Source: Pyropia haitanensis
Taxonomy: Eukaryota > Rhodophyta > Bangiophyceae > Bangiales > Bangiaceae
Assembly (NCBI GenBank): GCA_008729055.1
Contig: SDUX01000004.1
Coordinates: forward strand, 5,224,559 to 5,288,558
DNA: 64,000 nt
Direction of reading: 5' to 3'
Each line of letters begins with the position of its first letter. Positions within the stretch are counted from its first letter, which is position 1. Made by a program: the position numbers and the translations under genes. This document shows positions 23,101 to 30,173 of the stretch, one piece after another. Below the pieces are notes generated by a model. That model saw nothing but the letters and a program-made list of their open reading frames with translations, searched no databases and was not told the DNA's origin.

Positions 23101-24643
23101 CCTTCGCGCCGGCGGACCCGTCCTGCCCGTCCGAGCCACGGACGCCCGCCTCGCCCCTGGCGCCGGTGGCGCCGGCCTTGCCCTCCGGACCGGCAGCGCC
23201 GCGGTCGCCCTTAACACCCTGGTCGCCCTTGGCGCCCTTCGCGCCGGCGGACCCGTCCTGCCCGTCCGAGCCACGGACGCCCGCCTCGCCCCTGGCGCCG
23301 GTGGCGCCGGCCTTGCCCTCCGGACCGGCAGCGCCGCGGTCGCCCTTAACACCCTGGTCGCCCTTGGCGCCCTTCGCGCCGGCGGACCCGTCCTGCCCGT
23401 CCGAGCCACGGACGCCCGCCTCGCCCCTGGCGCCGGCGGCGCCAGCCTTGCCCTCGGGACCGGCAGCGCCGCGGTCGCCCTTAACACCCTGGTCGCCCTT
23501 GGCGCCCTTGGCGCCGGCGGACCCGTCCTGCCCGTCAGCGCCACGGGCGCCCGTCATGCCCTTGGCACCGACGGCGCCATCCTTCCCGTCCGCGCCACGA
23601 GCGCCCGCCTTGCCGGCCGCACCGGCAGCGCCGGCTGGCCCCGCGTCGCCCTTGTCGCCCTTGTCGCCCTTGGCGCCCTTGGCGCCCGCCGCCCCATCCT
23701 TGCCGTCCGACCCGCGGGCGCCCGTCGCGCCGTCGGCGCCCGTCGCCCCCCGGTCGCCCTTGGCGCCCTTACCCGCAGCGCCGTCCCGGCCGTCGGCGCC
23801 CGCCGGCCCCGTCGCCCCAGCCGCGCCGCGGTCGCCCTTGGCGCCCTTGACACCGCGGGCACCCGCCGCACCCGCCGCGCCGCGGGTACCCTTGCCCGCG
23901 GCGCCCTCGTAGCCGCGGTCGCCCTTGGGGCCCTTGGGCCCCAAGGGGCCCTTTGGCCCCTTTAGGCCCTGCGGACCCACGGGACCCAGAGCGCCCTTGG
24001 CGCCCGGCCGCCCATCTTCGCCGTCCTCCCCTTCCGCGCCGCGCGGCCCCGCCTTGCCGACGCCCGGCCGGCCGCGCGACCCCGCGTGCCCGGCAGGCCC
24101 GGTCCGCCCCTGCTTGCCGGGCACCCCCTGGTGCCCCTTGGGACCCGCCGCGCCCTCGGCGCCCGTGTCGCCCTTGGCGCCCTTGGCGCCCGGCTCGCCC
24201 TGCGCGCCACGGTCGCCGCGGGCGCCACGCGGCCCCGCCGGGCCCTTTTCGCCCTTGCCCTTGGGCCCCCGAGGTCCCGCCGGCCCGCGCGGCCCCGCCG
24301 GCCCGCGCGGACCCGCCGGGCAGTGGCACGACCGCGGCGGCGCGTGGGCGTACCCGTACGACCGCACCGACCGCGACAGCGACGCGGCCGTCGCGTCGAT
24401 GCGGGACACCGCAGCGTCGTGGTGGGTGGCGTCCAGCTTGGTCGCCATCTTACTCTCCATCGCCGCGGCCAGGTCACTCAGCTGCGCGGCGGTGGCGCCG
24501 TCGGTCAGCGCCGCCGGCCGCACCCCGGCGGGGCCAGTCACGCCAACGGTGCCCAACAGGACGACGAGCGTGGTCGCGACGGACGCGGCCACCGCCACGG
24601 CGGCGGTGGGGAGGACCCGCCCAGCGGCTGACGACAACGCCAT
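17126..24643 (-). CDS. giant membrane-anchored collagen-like protein (2,505 residues)
   Basis: A single uninterrupted frame. I chose the ATG at 24643 (MALSSAAGR); the frame is open to 24883 but that extension is Arg/Pro-rich. After about 9 residues comes one hydrophobic segment (about residues 10-35, AVAVAASVATTLVVLLG), then a 70-residue helical linker, then Gly-X-Y triplets from about residue 110 to 2415, with a few short breaks (for example GVGKAG). Dominant triplets are GAK, GDK, GPA, GPV and GAD. The tail of about 90 residues is rich in Tyr, Arg, Thr and Pro and has no known trimerisation domain. This predicts a type II membrane protein with a triple-helical stalk near 0.65 micrometre if fully folded (about 2,300 residues at 0.286 nm). 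Interrupted collagens of this size are known in animals, bacteria and giant viruses; in an alga a cell-wall or surface role is possible but inferred. Charged GDK/GAK triplets could stabilise the helix where proline is sparse. Confidence 0.85.
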   Translation of the reverse strand: MALSSAAGRVLPTAAVAVAASVATTLVVLLGTVGVTGPAGVRPAALTDGATAAQLSDLAAAMESKMATKLDATHHDAAVSRIDATAASLSRSVRSYGYAHAPPRSCHCPAGPRGPAGPRGPAGPRGPKGKGEKGPAGPRGARGDRGAQGEPGAKGAKGDTGAEGAAGPKGHQGVPGKQGRTGPAGHAGSRGRPGVGKAGPRGAEGEDGEDGRPGAKGALGPVGPQGLKGPKGPLGPKGPKGDRGYEGAAGKGTRGAAGAAGARGVKGAKGDRGAAGATGPAGADGRDGAAGKGAKGDRGATGADGATGARGSDGKDGAAGAKGAKGDKGDKGDAGPAGAAGAAGKAGARGADGKDGAVGAKGMTGARGADGQDGSAGAKGAKGDQGVKGDRGAAGPEGKAGAAGARGEAGVRGSDGQDGSAGAKGAKGDQGVKGDRGAAGPEGKAGATGARGEAGVRGSDGQDGSAGAKGAKGDQGVKGDRGAAGPEGKAGATGARGEAGVRGSDGQDGSAGAKGAKGDQGVKGDRGAAGPEGKAGAAGARGEAGARGSDGRDGAVGAKGDKGDTGAVGAKGDKGDQGAAGAKGEKGDAGAAGAAGAKGVAGARGTDGRDGAVGVKGDKGDTGAVGAKGDKGDQGAAGAKGEKGDAGAAGAAGAKGVAGARGTDGRDGAVGVKGDKGDTGAVGAKGDKGDQGAAGAKGEKGDAGAAGAAGAKGVAGARGTDGRDGAVGVKGDKGDTGAVGAKGDKGDQGAAGAKGEKGDAGAAGAAGAKGVAGARGTDGRDGAVGVKGDKGDKGDTGAVGATGAQGAKGDQGAKGDKGDKGDKGAVGADGAKGATGAAGPAGADGKTGADGAVGPAGKAGARGMDGKDGAAGAKGATGAVGPAGQTGAVGATGAKGADGAVGPAGVAGPVGAKGDKGDAGAVGPAGAGGKMGAVGATGAKGADGADGAVGPAGVAGPVGAKGDKGAVGPAGAEGKTGADGATGAKGADGADGAVGPAGVAGPVGAKGDTGAVGGVGPAGVAGPAGAKGDKGDTGDVGRVGPAGVAGPAGAKGDKGAAGAVGAAGADGKTGAKGDTGAKGANGADGAVGPAGVAGPVGAKGDKGEVGAVGATGAKGADGTVGPAGVAGPAGAKGDKGATGTDGAVGATGVAGPAGAKGDRGEAGVAGAAGAKGDKGDAGADGRAGPEGRAGAKGADGAVGPAGADGKAGADGAVGPKGMTGAVGAKGADGVVGPAGADGKAGADGAVGAAGVAGPAGAKGDKGATGADGAVGPKGETGAVGAVGPAGVAGPVGPVGAEGKAGAIGAKGDKGDTGAVGPAGMAGPAGAKGDKGDTGAVGPAGVAGPAGAKGDKGVAGADGAVGPAGVAGPAGVKGDKGDAGAAGADGAVGPKGETGAVGAVGPVGVAGPVGPVGAEGKAGAIGAKGDKGDKGDTGAVGAVGPAGVAGPAGAKGDKGVAGADGAVGPAGVAGSAGAKGDKGDAGAAGAVGAKGDKGEAGAAGAVGPAGVAGPAGPAGADGKAGPAGAVGPKGMTGAAGAAGAAGVAGPVGPAGAEGKTGAAGAAGKDGATGDKGATGAVGPAGAAGADGAAGAKGDKGDTGAVGPAGADGKTGADGAVGPAGTKGDAGAVGPAGAKGDKGDAGAVGPAGAKGMAGADGAVGPAGVAGPPGAEGAKGDTGAAGAVGPAGVAGPVGAAGATGAVGPKGDTGAAGVDGKAGDAGPVGPKGMAGADGAKGDKGEAGAVGPVGPKGVAGADGAVGPAGVAGPVGAKGDKGEAGAVGPVGPKGEAGAVGPVGPKGMAGADGAKGADGAVGPAGADGKAGADGAVGAKGEPGVAGPAGADGKAGVAGPVGPVGPKGMAGADGAKGADGAVGPAGADGKAGADGAVGAKGEPGVAGPVGADGKAGVAGPVGPVGPKGMAGADGAKGADGAVGPAGADGKAGADGAVGAKGEPGVAGPAGADGKAGVAGPVGPVGPKGMAGADGAPGADGKAGPIGPMGADGKTGPVGPVGADGKTGPVGPVGKAGADGIAGAKGMTGAPGIDGAPGARGLPGVDGKTGPVGPVGPVGADGKTGPVGPVGADGKTGPVGPEGKAGADGIAGAKGMTGAPGIDGAPGARGLPGVDGKTGPVGPVGPVGPVGADGKTGPVGPVGADGKTGPVGPEGKAGADGIAGAKGMTGAPGIDGAPGARGLPGVDGKTGPVGPVGPVGPVGADGKTGPVGPVGADGKTGPVGPEGKAGADGIAGAKGMTGAPGIDGAPGARGLPGVDGKTGPVGPVGPVGPVGADGQTGPVGPVGPEGKAGAKGMTGAPGIDGAPGARGLPGADGKTGPAGPVGPSGEPGAVGPPGPPGTPGAKGMTGAPGAKGHPGPPGAEGMTGAPGAKGHPGPPGVKGMAGPPGAKGHPGPAGPPGPAGPRGPAGSSSTATTPGGGYYAPRPTTAPAVPAGGYAATPGAAGGRGGSAGQPGAPGVAGQPGRNRYTTVGRGERRAYYRRPTRVVSTYERTALAA
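17886..18541 (-). repeat. 216-bp tandem repeat in the collagen gene (3 copies)
   Basis: Three near-identical units with a period of 216 bases (72 residues, 24 triplets), beginning at about 17886, 18102 and 18318. The last unit lacks 9 bases, exactly one triplet. Codons repeat as well as residues, indicating recent expansion. Confidence 0.85.
18700..19262 (-). repeat. 180-bp tandem repeat in the collagen gene (3 copies)
   Basis: Units of 180 bases (60 residues) repeat with almost no base changes; equivalent bases fall at about 18760, 18940 and 19120. The period is a multiple of 9, so the Gly-X-Y register is kept. Confidence 0.85.
22263..22980 (-). repeat. 171-bp tandem repeat in the collagen gene (4 copies)
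   Basis: The same block, coding a GRDGAVG segment, recurs at about 22299, 22470, 22641 and 22812, a 171-base period (57 residues, 19 triplets). The copies are essentially identical at the DNA level. Confidence 0.85.
22981..23530 (-). repeat. 135-bp tandem repeat in the collagen gene (4 copies)
   Basis: A block coding RGSDGQDGSAGAKG recurs at about 22993, 23128, 23263 and 23398, a 135-base period (45 residues, 15 triplets). The first copy is the most diverged. It adjoins the 171-base array, so the gene has grown by several independent expansions. Confidence 0.85.
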
Positions 24644-26378
24644 GGTGACGCCGTCGGGGGGGCGGATGGGAAGGGGGGGCGGGAGCGGCACCCCGACGCA
24701 AAGGGGAAGGGGGGGGAAGACAGCGGCGGGAGGGAGGACCGACGCGTCACAGACGCGCAGGGTGACCCGGAGCGGGAAGGGCGGCGCGCGAGCGCGCCGT
24801 CGGGCGTGGGCGGGCGTCGGCGATGGGCGGCCACGGCGGCGGCGGCCCCACCGGCGGGGCCGCCCCTTTTGGGCACCGCCCACGCGCCGCCGCCGCCGCC
24901 GCCCGCGGCGGCGGCCGTCACCCGCCGCGGCGGCGGCGGCGGCGGCGGCGGGGGGGGGCGGCTGCCGCCGCCGCCGCCGCCGTCGCCGCCGCCGCGGGCG
25001 CGCACACCGGGGGTGGGGGCGCCCCCCCCCCCTCCCGTCCCCCCCCCCCGCCAGGGACGGCCCCCAGCCGCGTGCGCCATACGCGGGCGCGCCGCCGTAG
25101 CGCGGCGGCGTGGCGGCGTGGCGGCAGCAGGGGCATCATCCACAGAGGCGGATCAAACGCACGTCCGGGGGAAGGAAGGACGGATGAGGAGGAGGGCGGG
25201 GGGGAGGGTGGAAGCCGCGGCGGCATCGCCCTCGTCCATCTACGACAGGCCAAGTAGAGAAGGGGGCGGGGGGGGTGGTGGGCGAATTGGCGCGCCGCCC
25301 CAGCGGACCCCGCGAGGCCAAAGGCAAGGCCCCGCCGCCACGGGTGGGGGGTGGATGGCGCGGCCGGGCCGCCCCGCCCGTAATGGCGGGTGACACGGTG
25401 TTCCATCCGCGCCGGTTGTGGCGGCCATGACGATCGAGCGCGGGAAAGAGGGGAGGGGAGGGGGTGGAAGGTGCGGCGGCGGCCCGCCGACAGCGACCGC
25501 CCCGGGCGCATTTGGCAGGGCAAGCGACGGGGGGAGGCGCCGGCCGCGTCGGCCGCCCCACAACAAGTGGCATGATGGCCGACGGCGGACGGCAGGGGCG
25601 CCCGCAACTTGAGGACGGGGGCGGGGGCGCCCGCAACTCGATGGCGGGTGGCACGTTGCACTTGGTCCACCACGGGCAAGGGCGGGCTGCGTTCCCCCAA
25701 ACAAGACGGCGGGCACGCGAGTGACGCGCGTGCCCGCGCGACGGCGTGACGCACCGTCAGCGGCCAAAGATTGCAACCCTCCCCACCTAAAATTCAGTCG
25801 AGTCCATAAAGTACAGTCTTGATAACTGCTGGTGTATTTGTGGCGCTCTGAATACTTTGAACTACTTTCGTGGACGCTACTCAAGTCAACAAAGTCAAGC
25901 AAAGTGGGAGCACCCTATCGTCGCGCCACAGGTGACCGTGCGCAGTCGTCGACCAGCGGGCACCTTGCGACGAAAGGATACGGGAGCGCGCACCTCTCTC
26001 GTCGACCCGTTCGTTCGCCCGAGCCGCACTTCTCGGTCCACCCCCGCCTCTACCACCGCACACCACCTGTGGTACCGCCCTCGGGCTACCGCCCATACCG
26101 CGCGCCCTCTGCACACCACACCCACCCGTGCTCGACCACGACACACGCCGTCGCGACTGGGGCCTCCCGCGGCGCGCCGCGCGCTGGTGCTTGATCGCTG
26201 CACCGCACCGCTCGCGTGCGCGTCATTGTCCCTGCGCGATCCCGTTGCCCCTTTGCCGCTTTTGCAAGCTCGTCTGCTGAGCGTTGGCTTGTGGTGGTGC
26301 GTGCGCAACGGGTTGCCGGCCGTCGGGCGGCGGCGGTGCTGCGGCGGCGGCGGGCCACGGAGGCTGCGCGACGACGGC

Positions 26379-26416
<38 letters not shown>

Positions 26417-26457
26417 CAGCGGCGGTGGTCATGGAGTCGAGCTGGTCTGCGGTATAG
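24644..26457. other. divergent intergenic region between collagen and ankyrin genes
   Basis: About 1.8 kb. The first half (to 25,250) is extremely GC-rich with GGC arrays and poly-G/C runs. From about 25,750 to 25,920 there is an AT-rich island that stands out in composition and may contain a core promoter for the ankyrin gene. Open frames on both strands lack domains. Confidence 0.4.
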
Positions 26458-28803
26458 GCGGCGGCAACGGCCGCCACTGGGGATAACGCCCCCGTCCAAG
26501 CGGAGCCCGAGGCGGCACCGGCGGCGCCGACTGAGCCGTCAGCGGCCGCACCGACGGTGTTGGCGTCGGCGCCACAGCGCAGCGTGAACGACGAGGCAGG
26601 GAAAGGCGCCGTGGTCGCCGCTCTCGCTGAGGATCCGTCGTCGTCCGCGCGTGATGGCAAGCCAGCCGCGCCGGCCGCCGGTGCTGCTGCGGCCGCCGCA
26701 GGGGATGGCAGAGAGGGGCGGACGTCTGTGGAGGCGACCCGCCGTCCAGGGGAACTTTCTCTCGCCGGGCGTCCTGTCGCGCCGGGGGTGAAGGAACAGC
26801 CGCCCGCGGTGGCCGACGGCGCGCCCGCGGCCTCCCCACCTGATGATGCCGCCGGCGGGGATCTAGTGAGGCGCCTCCACGCCGCCGCGCGGGGTGGTGA
26901 CGTGGCCCGCGTGGCGGCGGCACTGGCGGCGGGCGCCACGGCCAGCGCGGCGGTCGAGACGGGCCAGACGGCGCTGCACGGCGCCGCGCACGGCGGCCAC
27001 GAGGCGGTCGTCGCGGCGCTGCTGCCGGCGGGCGCCTCGGCGGCCGCGGCGGACAAGCTCCACCGCACCCCGCTGCACGCCGCGGCGCACGGCGGCCACG
27101 CGGCGGTGGTGGCGGCGCTGCTCGCGGCGGGCGCCGCGGCGGGCGTGGCCGACCGGAACGGCGAGACGCCCGTGCACGTGGTGGCCCAGGAGGGCCACAC
27201 TGAGGTGGCGGCGCTGCTGCTCGCGGCGGGTGCAGCCGCCAACGCGGCGGACATCAGTGCCCAGACGCCGCTCCACGGGGCCGCCCACCGGAGCCGGATG
27301 GAGGTGCTGGCGGCGCTGCTGGCGGCGGGCGCTACTGCCGACGCGACCGACGCCAAGGGGCAGACCGCCATGCACGGCGCGGCGCACGCGGGCCACACGG
27401 CGGTGTTGGCGGCGGTGGTGGCGGCGGTCGCCACGGCGGGGGCGGTCAGCAAAACGGGGTGGACGCCGCTGCACTTTGGTGCCCGCGGGGGCCACAAGGC
27501 GGTTGTGGACGCGCTGCTGGCAGCGGGCGCCGCGGCGGACGCTGTCACCAGCGACGGTACGACGCCGCTGCACTGGGGTGCGCTTGGCAAAGACCCCGGC
27601 GAGGTGGCGGCGCTGCTCGCGGCGGGCTCTGCGGTCATGGCTGTCGACAATGACGGCCGGACGCCGCTGCACTGGGGTGCGCTGTGTGGTGGCATGGAGA
27701 TTGTGGCGGCGCTGCTCGCCGCGGGCGCCGTCGTCAACGTGTCGGACAAGTACCGCGACGCGCCGCTGCTCATGGTCGCCAAGGAGGGCTACGCGGACGT
27801 TACGGCGGCGCTGCTCGCGGCGGGCTCTGCGGTCATGGCTGTCGACAATGACGGCCGGACGCCGCTGCACTGGGGTGCGCTGTGTGGTGGCATGGAGATT
27901 GTGGCGGCGCTGCTCGCCGCGGGCGCCGTCGTCAACGTGTCGGACAAGTACCGCGACACGCCGCTGCTCATGGTCGCCAAGGAGGGCTACGCGGACGTTA
28001 CGGCGGCGCTGCTCGCGGCGGGCGCCGCGACCGACGTGACCGACCGGATGGACCAGACGCCCCTGCACGGGGCGGCGTATGGCGGCCACCTCCCCGTCGT
28101 GGCGGCGTTGCTCGACGCCCGTGCGCCAACCGACGTGACGGACACGATGGGCGACACCGCGCTGCACGCGGCGGTCCAGGCGGGCCACACAGAGGTGGTG
28201 GCGGCGCTGCTCGCCGCGGGCGCCGCGGCGAGCGTCACCGCCCAGGACGGCTGGACGCCGCTGCCCATGGCGGCCAGCCACGGCCACATGGCGGTCGTCA
28301 CGGCGCTGCTGGCCGCCGCCGCCGCCGCCGCCGCCGCCCCCGACGACGACCGGCCGCACGCCGCTGCACGGTGGCGCGCACGCGGGCCACGCGGGGGGTG
28401 GTGGCGGCGCCGCTCGCGGCGGCCGCCGCGGCGGCGGCGTGCCGCGTCCATGGCCGCACGACCCGTGCACTGGGCGCCGTACGGAGGGGCACCCGCCGGC
28501 GGTGGCGGTGCTGCTCGCGGCGGGCGGGCGGGCGGGCGGGCCGACGCGGCGGACGTGGGGGGGGGGAACCACCCCGCCGCGCGACGCCGCGATGGGCAGA
28601 CACGCCGCGACCGTCGCGGCGCTGCGGGCGGCCGCGGACGGGGCGGGGCGGTGCGGCGGGTGCCGCCGACGCTGGCGCGGGCCACGCGTCTGGGAACGGG
28701 CGGCGGTGGGGACGCGCCGCGGACCGGGCGCGCGGTGTTGGGGGGGGGGGGGGGGGGGGGGGGGCGGGTTGGGGCGACGCTTCCCGCGGGCCGCCGGGTA
28801 TAG
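26458..28803 (+). CDS. ankyrin-repeat protein, start and C-terminus uncertain
   Basis: The frame opens after TAG 26455-26457 and closes at TAG 28801-28803. After about 140 Ala-rich residues (LVRRLHAAARGGDVARV marks the first cap) there are about fifteen 33-residue ankyrin repeats with the usual TPLHxAAxxGH and VVAALLAAGA signatures, up to about 28,315. Ankyrin arrays mediate protein-protein contacts; no other domain is visible. There is no in-frame ATG before the repeats: the ATG at 26431 is in frame but hits TAG after eight codons, so an unseen 5' exon or a base error is likely. Beyond about 28,340, repeat-like sequence (TPLHGGAHAGH, then PPAVAVLLAAGG) continues in a different frame, which suggests one extra base near the GCC/C-rich stretch 28,310-28,350 and a longer true protein. 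Confidence 0.7.
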   Translation, partial: AAATAATGDNAPVQAEPEAAPAAPTEPSAAAPTVLASAPQRSVNDEAGKGAVVAALAEDPSSSARDGKPAAPAAGAAAAAAGDGREGRTSVEATRRPGELSLAGRPVAPGVKEQPPAVADGAPAASPPDDAAGGDLVRRLHAAARGGDVARVAAALAAGATASAAVETGQTALHGAAHGGHEAVVAALLPAGASAAAADKLHRTPLHAAAHGGHAAVVAALLAAGAAAGVADRNGETPVHVVAQEGHTEVAALLLAAGAAANAADISAQTPLHGAAHRSRMEVLAALLAAGATADATDAKGQTAMHGAAHAGHTAVLAAVVAAVATAGAVSKTGWTPLHFGARGGHKAVVDALLAAGAAADAVTSDGTTPLHWGALGKDPGEVAALLAAGSAVMAVDNDGRTPLHWGALCGGMEIVAALLAAGAVVNVSDKYRDAPLLMVAKEGYADVTAALLAAGSAVMAVDNDGRTPLHWGALCGGMEIVAALLAAGAVVNVSDKYRDTPLLMVAKEGYADVTAALLAAGAATDVTDRMDQTPLHGAAYGGHLPVVAALLDARAPTDVTDTMGDTALHAAVQAGHTEVVAALLAAGAAASVTAQDGWTPLPMAASHGHMAVVTALLAAAAAAAAAPDDDRPHAAARWRARGPRGGWWRRRSRRPPRRRRAASMAARPVHWAPYGGAPAGGGGAARGGRAGGRADAADVGGGNHPAARRRDGQTRRDRRGAAGGRGRGGAVRRVPPTLARATRLGTGGGGDAPRTGRAVLGGGGGGGGRVGATLPAGRRV
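27617..28013 (+). repeat. 198-bp tandem duplication of two ankyrin repeats
   Basis: Two consecutive 198-base units (66 residues, two ankyrin repeats) are identical except for one base that changes Ala to Thr after KYRD. The shared bases start near 27617 and again near 27815. This is a very recent duplication or an assembly duplication. Confidence 0.85.
28740..28764. repeat. poly-G tract (25 G)
   Basis: An uninterrupted run of 25 G near the end of the ankyrin open frame. Its length decides the frame of everything downstream, so the annotated C-terminus is unreliable. Confidence 0.75.
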
Positions 28804-29889
28804 GCAAGAGGGAGCTGCAGGGGGGGGCTGTGGGATGTGGGGAGGGCGGGGACCGCGGCAGGGGGGGGAGGGGGGGGGGGTGGTGGGGCACGTGGTGCGG
28901 CAGGTGTCGGGGGGCGTGGCGTGTGCGCGTGAAGATGGGGGATGGATGGGTGGCGTCCGTGGTCGGCGGCGCGGTGGCGGCCGCCGCGGCCGCGCGCGCC
29001 GCCGCCGCGGCCCGTCAACGGCGACCACGTCTGCCGGCGGCGGCGGGCCCGCGCGGGCGGCCGGGACACGCCCGCCGCCGCCGCCGCCACGGCGGTTGGC
29101 CTAGCCGCCGCCGCGTCGCGGTCGCGTCGACCTCGCCCCTTTTTTTTTTGTGCGTTTTTCTTCGACCCGCCCGCCCGCCCGCCGACCCGCCCGCCCGCGG
29201 CGGCCGCGTCGCGGCGCGCGCCCGCGCGGCGGGCGTGCCGCGCCACGCGGCCGCCGCGGCGGCCGCCGCCGCCAGCCGCCGCGCGCGGCGCGGGAGGGAA
29301 AACCGCCCCCCCCCCCCCCCCCCCCCGCGGCCGCCGCCGTGTGCCCGCGCGCGCCGCGCGCCGCGCCGACGGTGGCCGCCGCTCGCCGCGCGCGACGGGC
29401 GGTAGGGGGCGCGGCGGCGGTCGTGGCGCCGCCGCGGCGGCCGGCGCGCCTCGCCGCGGCGGCGGCGGGTGGACGGGGGAGCGCCGCCGCCGCCGGCGTG
29501 GGGTGCCGCCGCCCGCCGCGCGGGGGGGGCGCCGCCGCCGCGGCCGACCGCGGCGCGCCGCGCGTCGACGCGCGGGGGTAGGGGCGGCGGGCGGGGCGGG
29601 TTCCCCCGCGGGGCGGGCGCGGCGCGCCGCGCCGCCGCGCGGCAATGTCGGGTGGATCCCGCCACCGGTCGGCGGTGTCGGGCTCGTGGAGGCACGGCGC
29701 CCCCCCGGCGCGGCCGACGGCTGCGTGTGGCCGCGCGTGGCGGCGGCGGTGCTCTCTCCCCCCCCCCCCACCCCCTTCCCTTCCCCCCCCCCCCCCCCCC
29801 CGCCATTCCGTCTCCCCCTCCCCCCCCCCACCCCTCCCCCCGCAGCCCACTCCACCACGCCGCTCGGCATCCCGTGGCGGTCAGCCACC
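28804..29889. other. extremely GC-rich intergenic stretch
   Basis: Between the ankyrin and phosphatase genes. Almost only G and C with many GCC/GGC runs, except for a T-rich element near 29,142-29,160. Long open frames on both strands are compositional; no domain was found. Confidence 0.4.
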
Positions 29890-30140
29890 ATGGCCGCCGC
29901 CAGTCCCCCGCCACCCGCCGCGGCCGCCGCCAGCGGCCGGCCGCCCGCCGCCGCCGCCGCCACCGCCGCCGCCGCCTTTGTCGCCGCCGCCGCCGGCCGT
30001 CGCGTCGGGCCGCCGCTCGTGCCGCCCCGCCGCCCGCCCGCGCGTCGGCCGCCACCGGGACCCCGCGCGTCGGCGGCGGCGGCGGCACCAACGCGGCGGC
30101 CGTCGGGGGCCCCCCCACCCCCCCCCCCCCCCCCCCCCCC

Positions 30141-30173
<33 letters not shown>

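Noticed and set aside
17373..23912. 2,179-codon Pro/Ala/Ser open frame on the plus strand
   Set aside because: Another antisense frame of the collagen gene; the Pro-Ser-Ala-Pro pattern mirrors Gly-Ala-x codons.
23922..23947. 12-bp inverted repeat with a 2-bp loop, hairpin or terminator-like
   Set aside because: It lies inside the collagen coding frame and is explained by consecutive Gly-Pro-Lys/Leu triplets.
16967..23965. 2,332-codon open frame on the plus strand
   Set aside because: It is the antisense of the collagen gene. Gly-X-Y codons without TTA/CTA/TCA triplets leave antisense frames open; it lacks any domain while the minus frame is perfect collagen.
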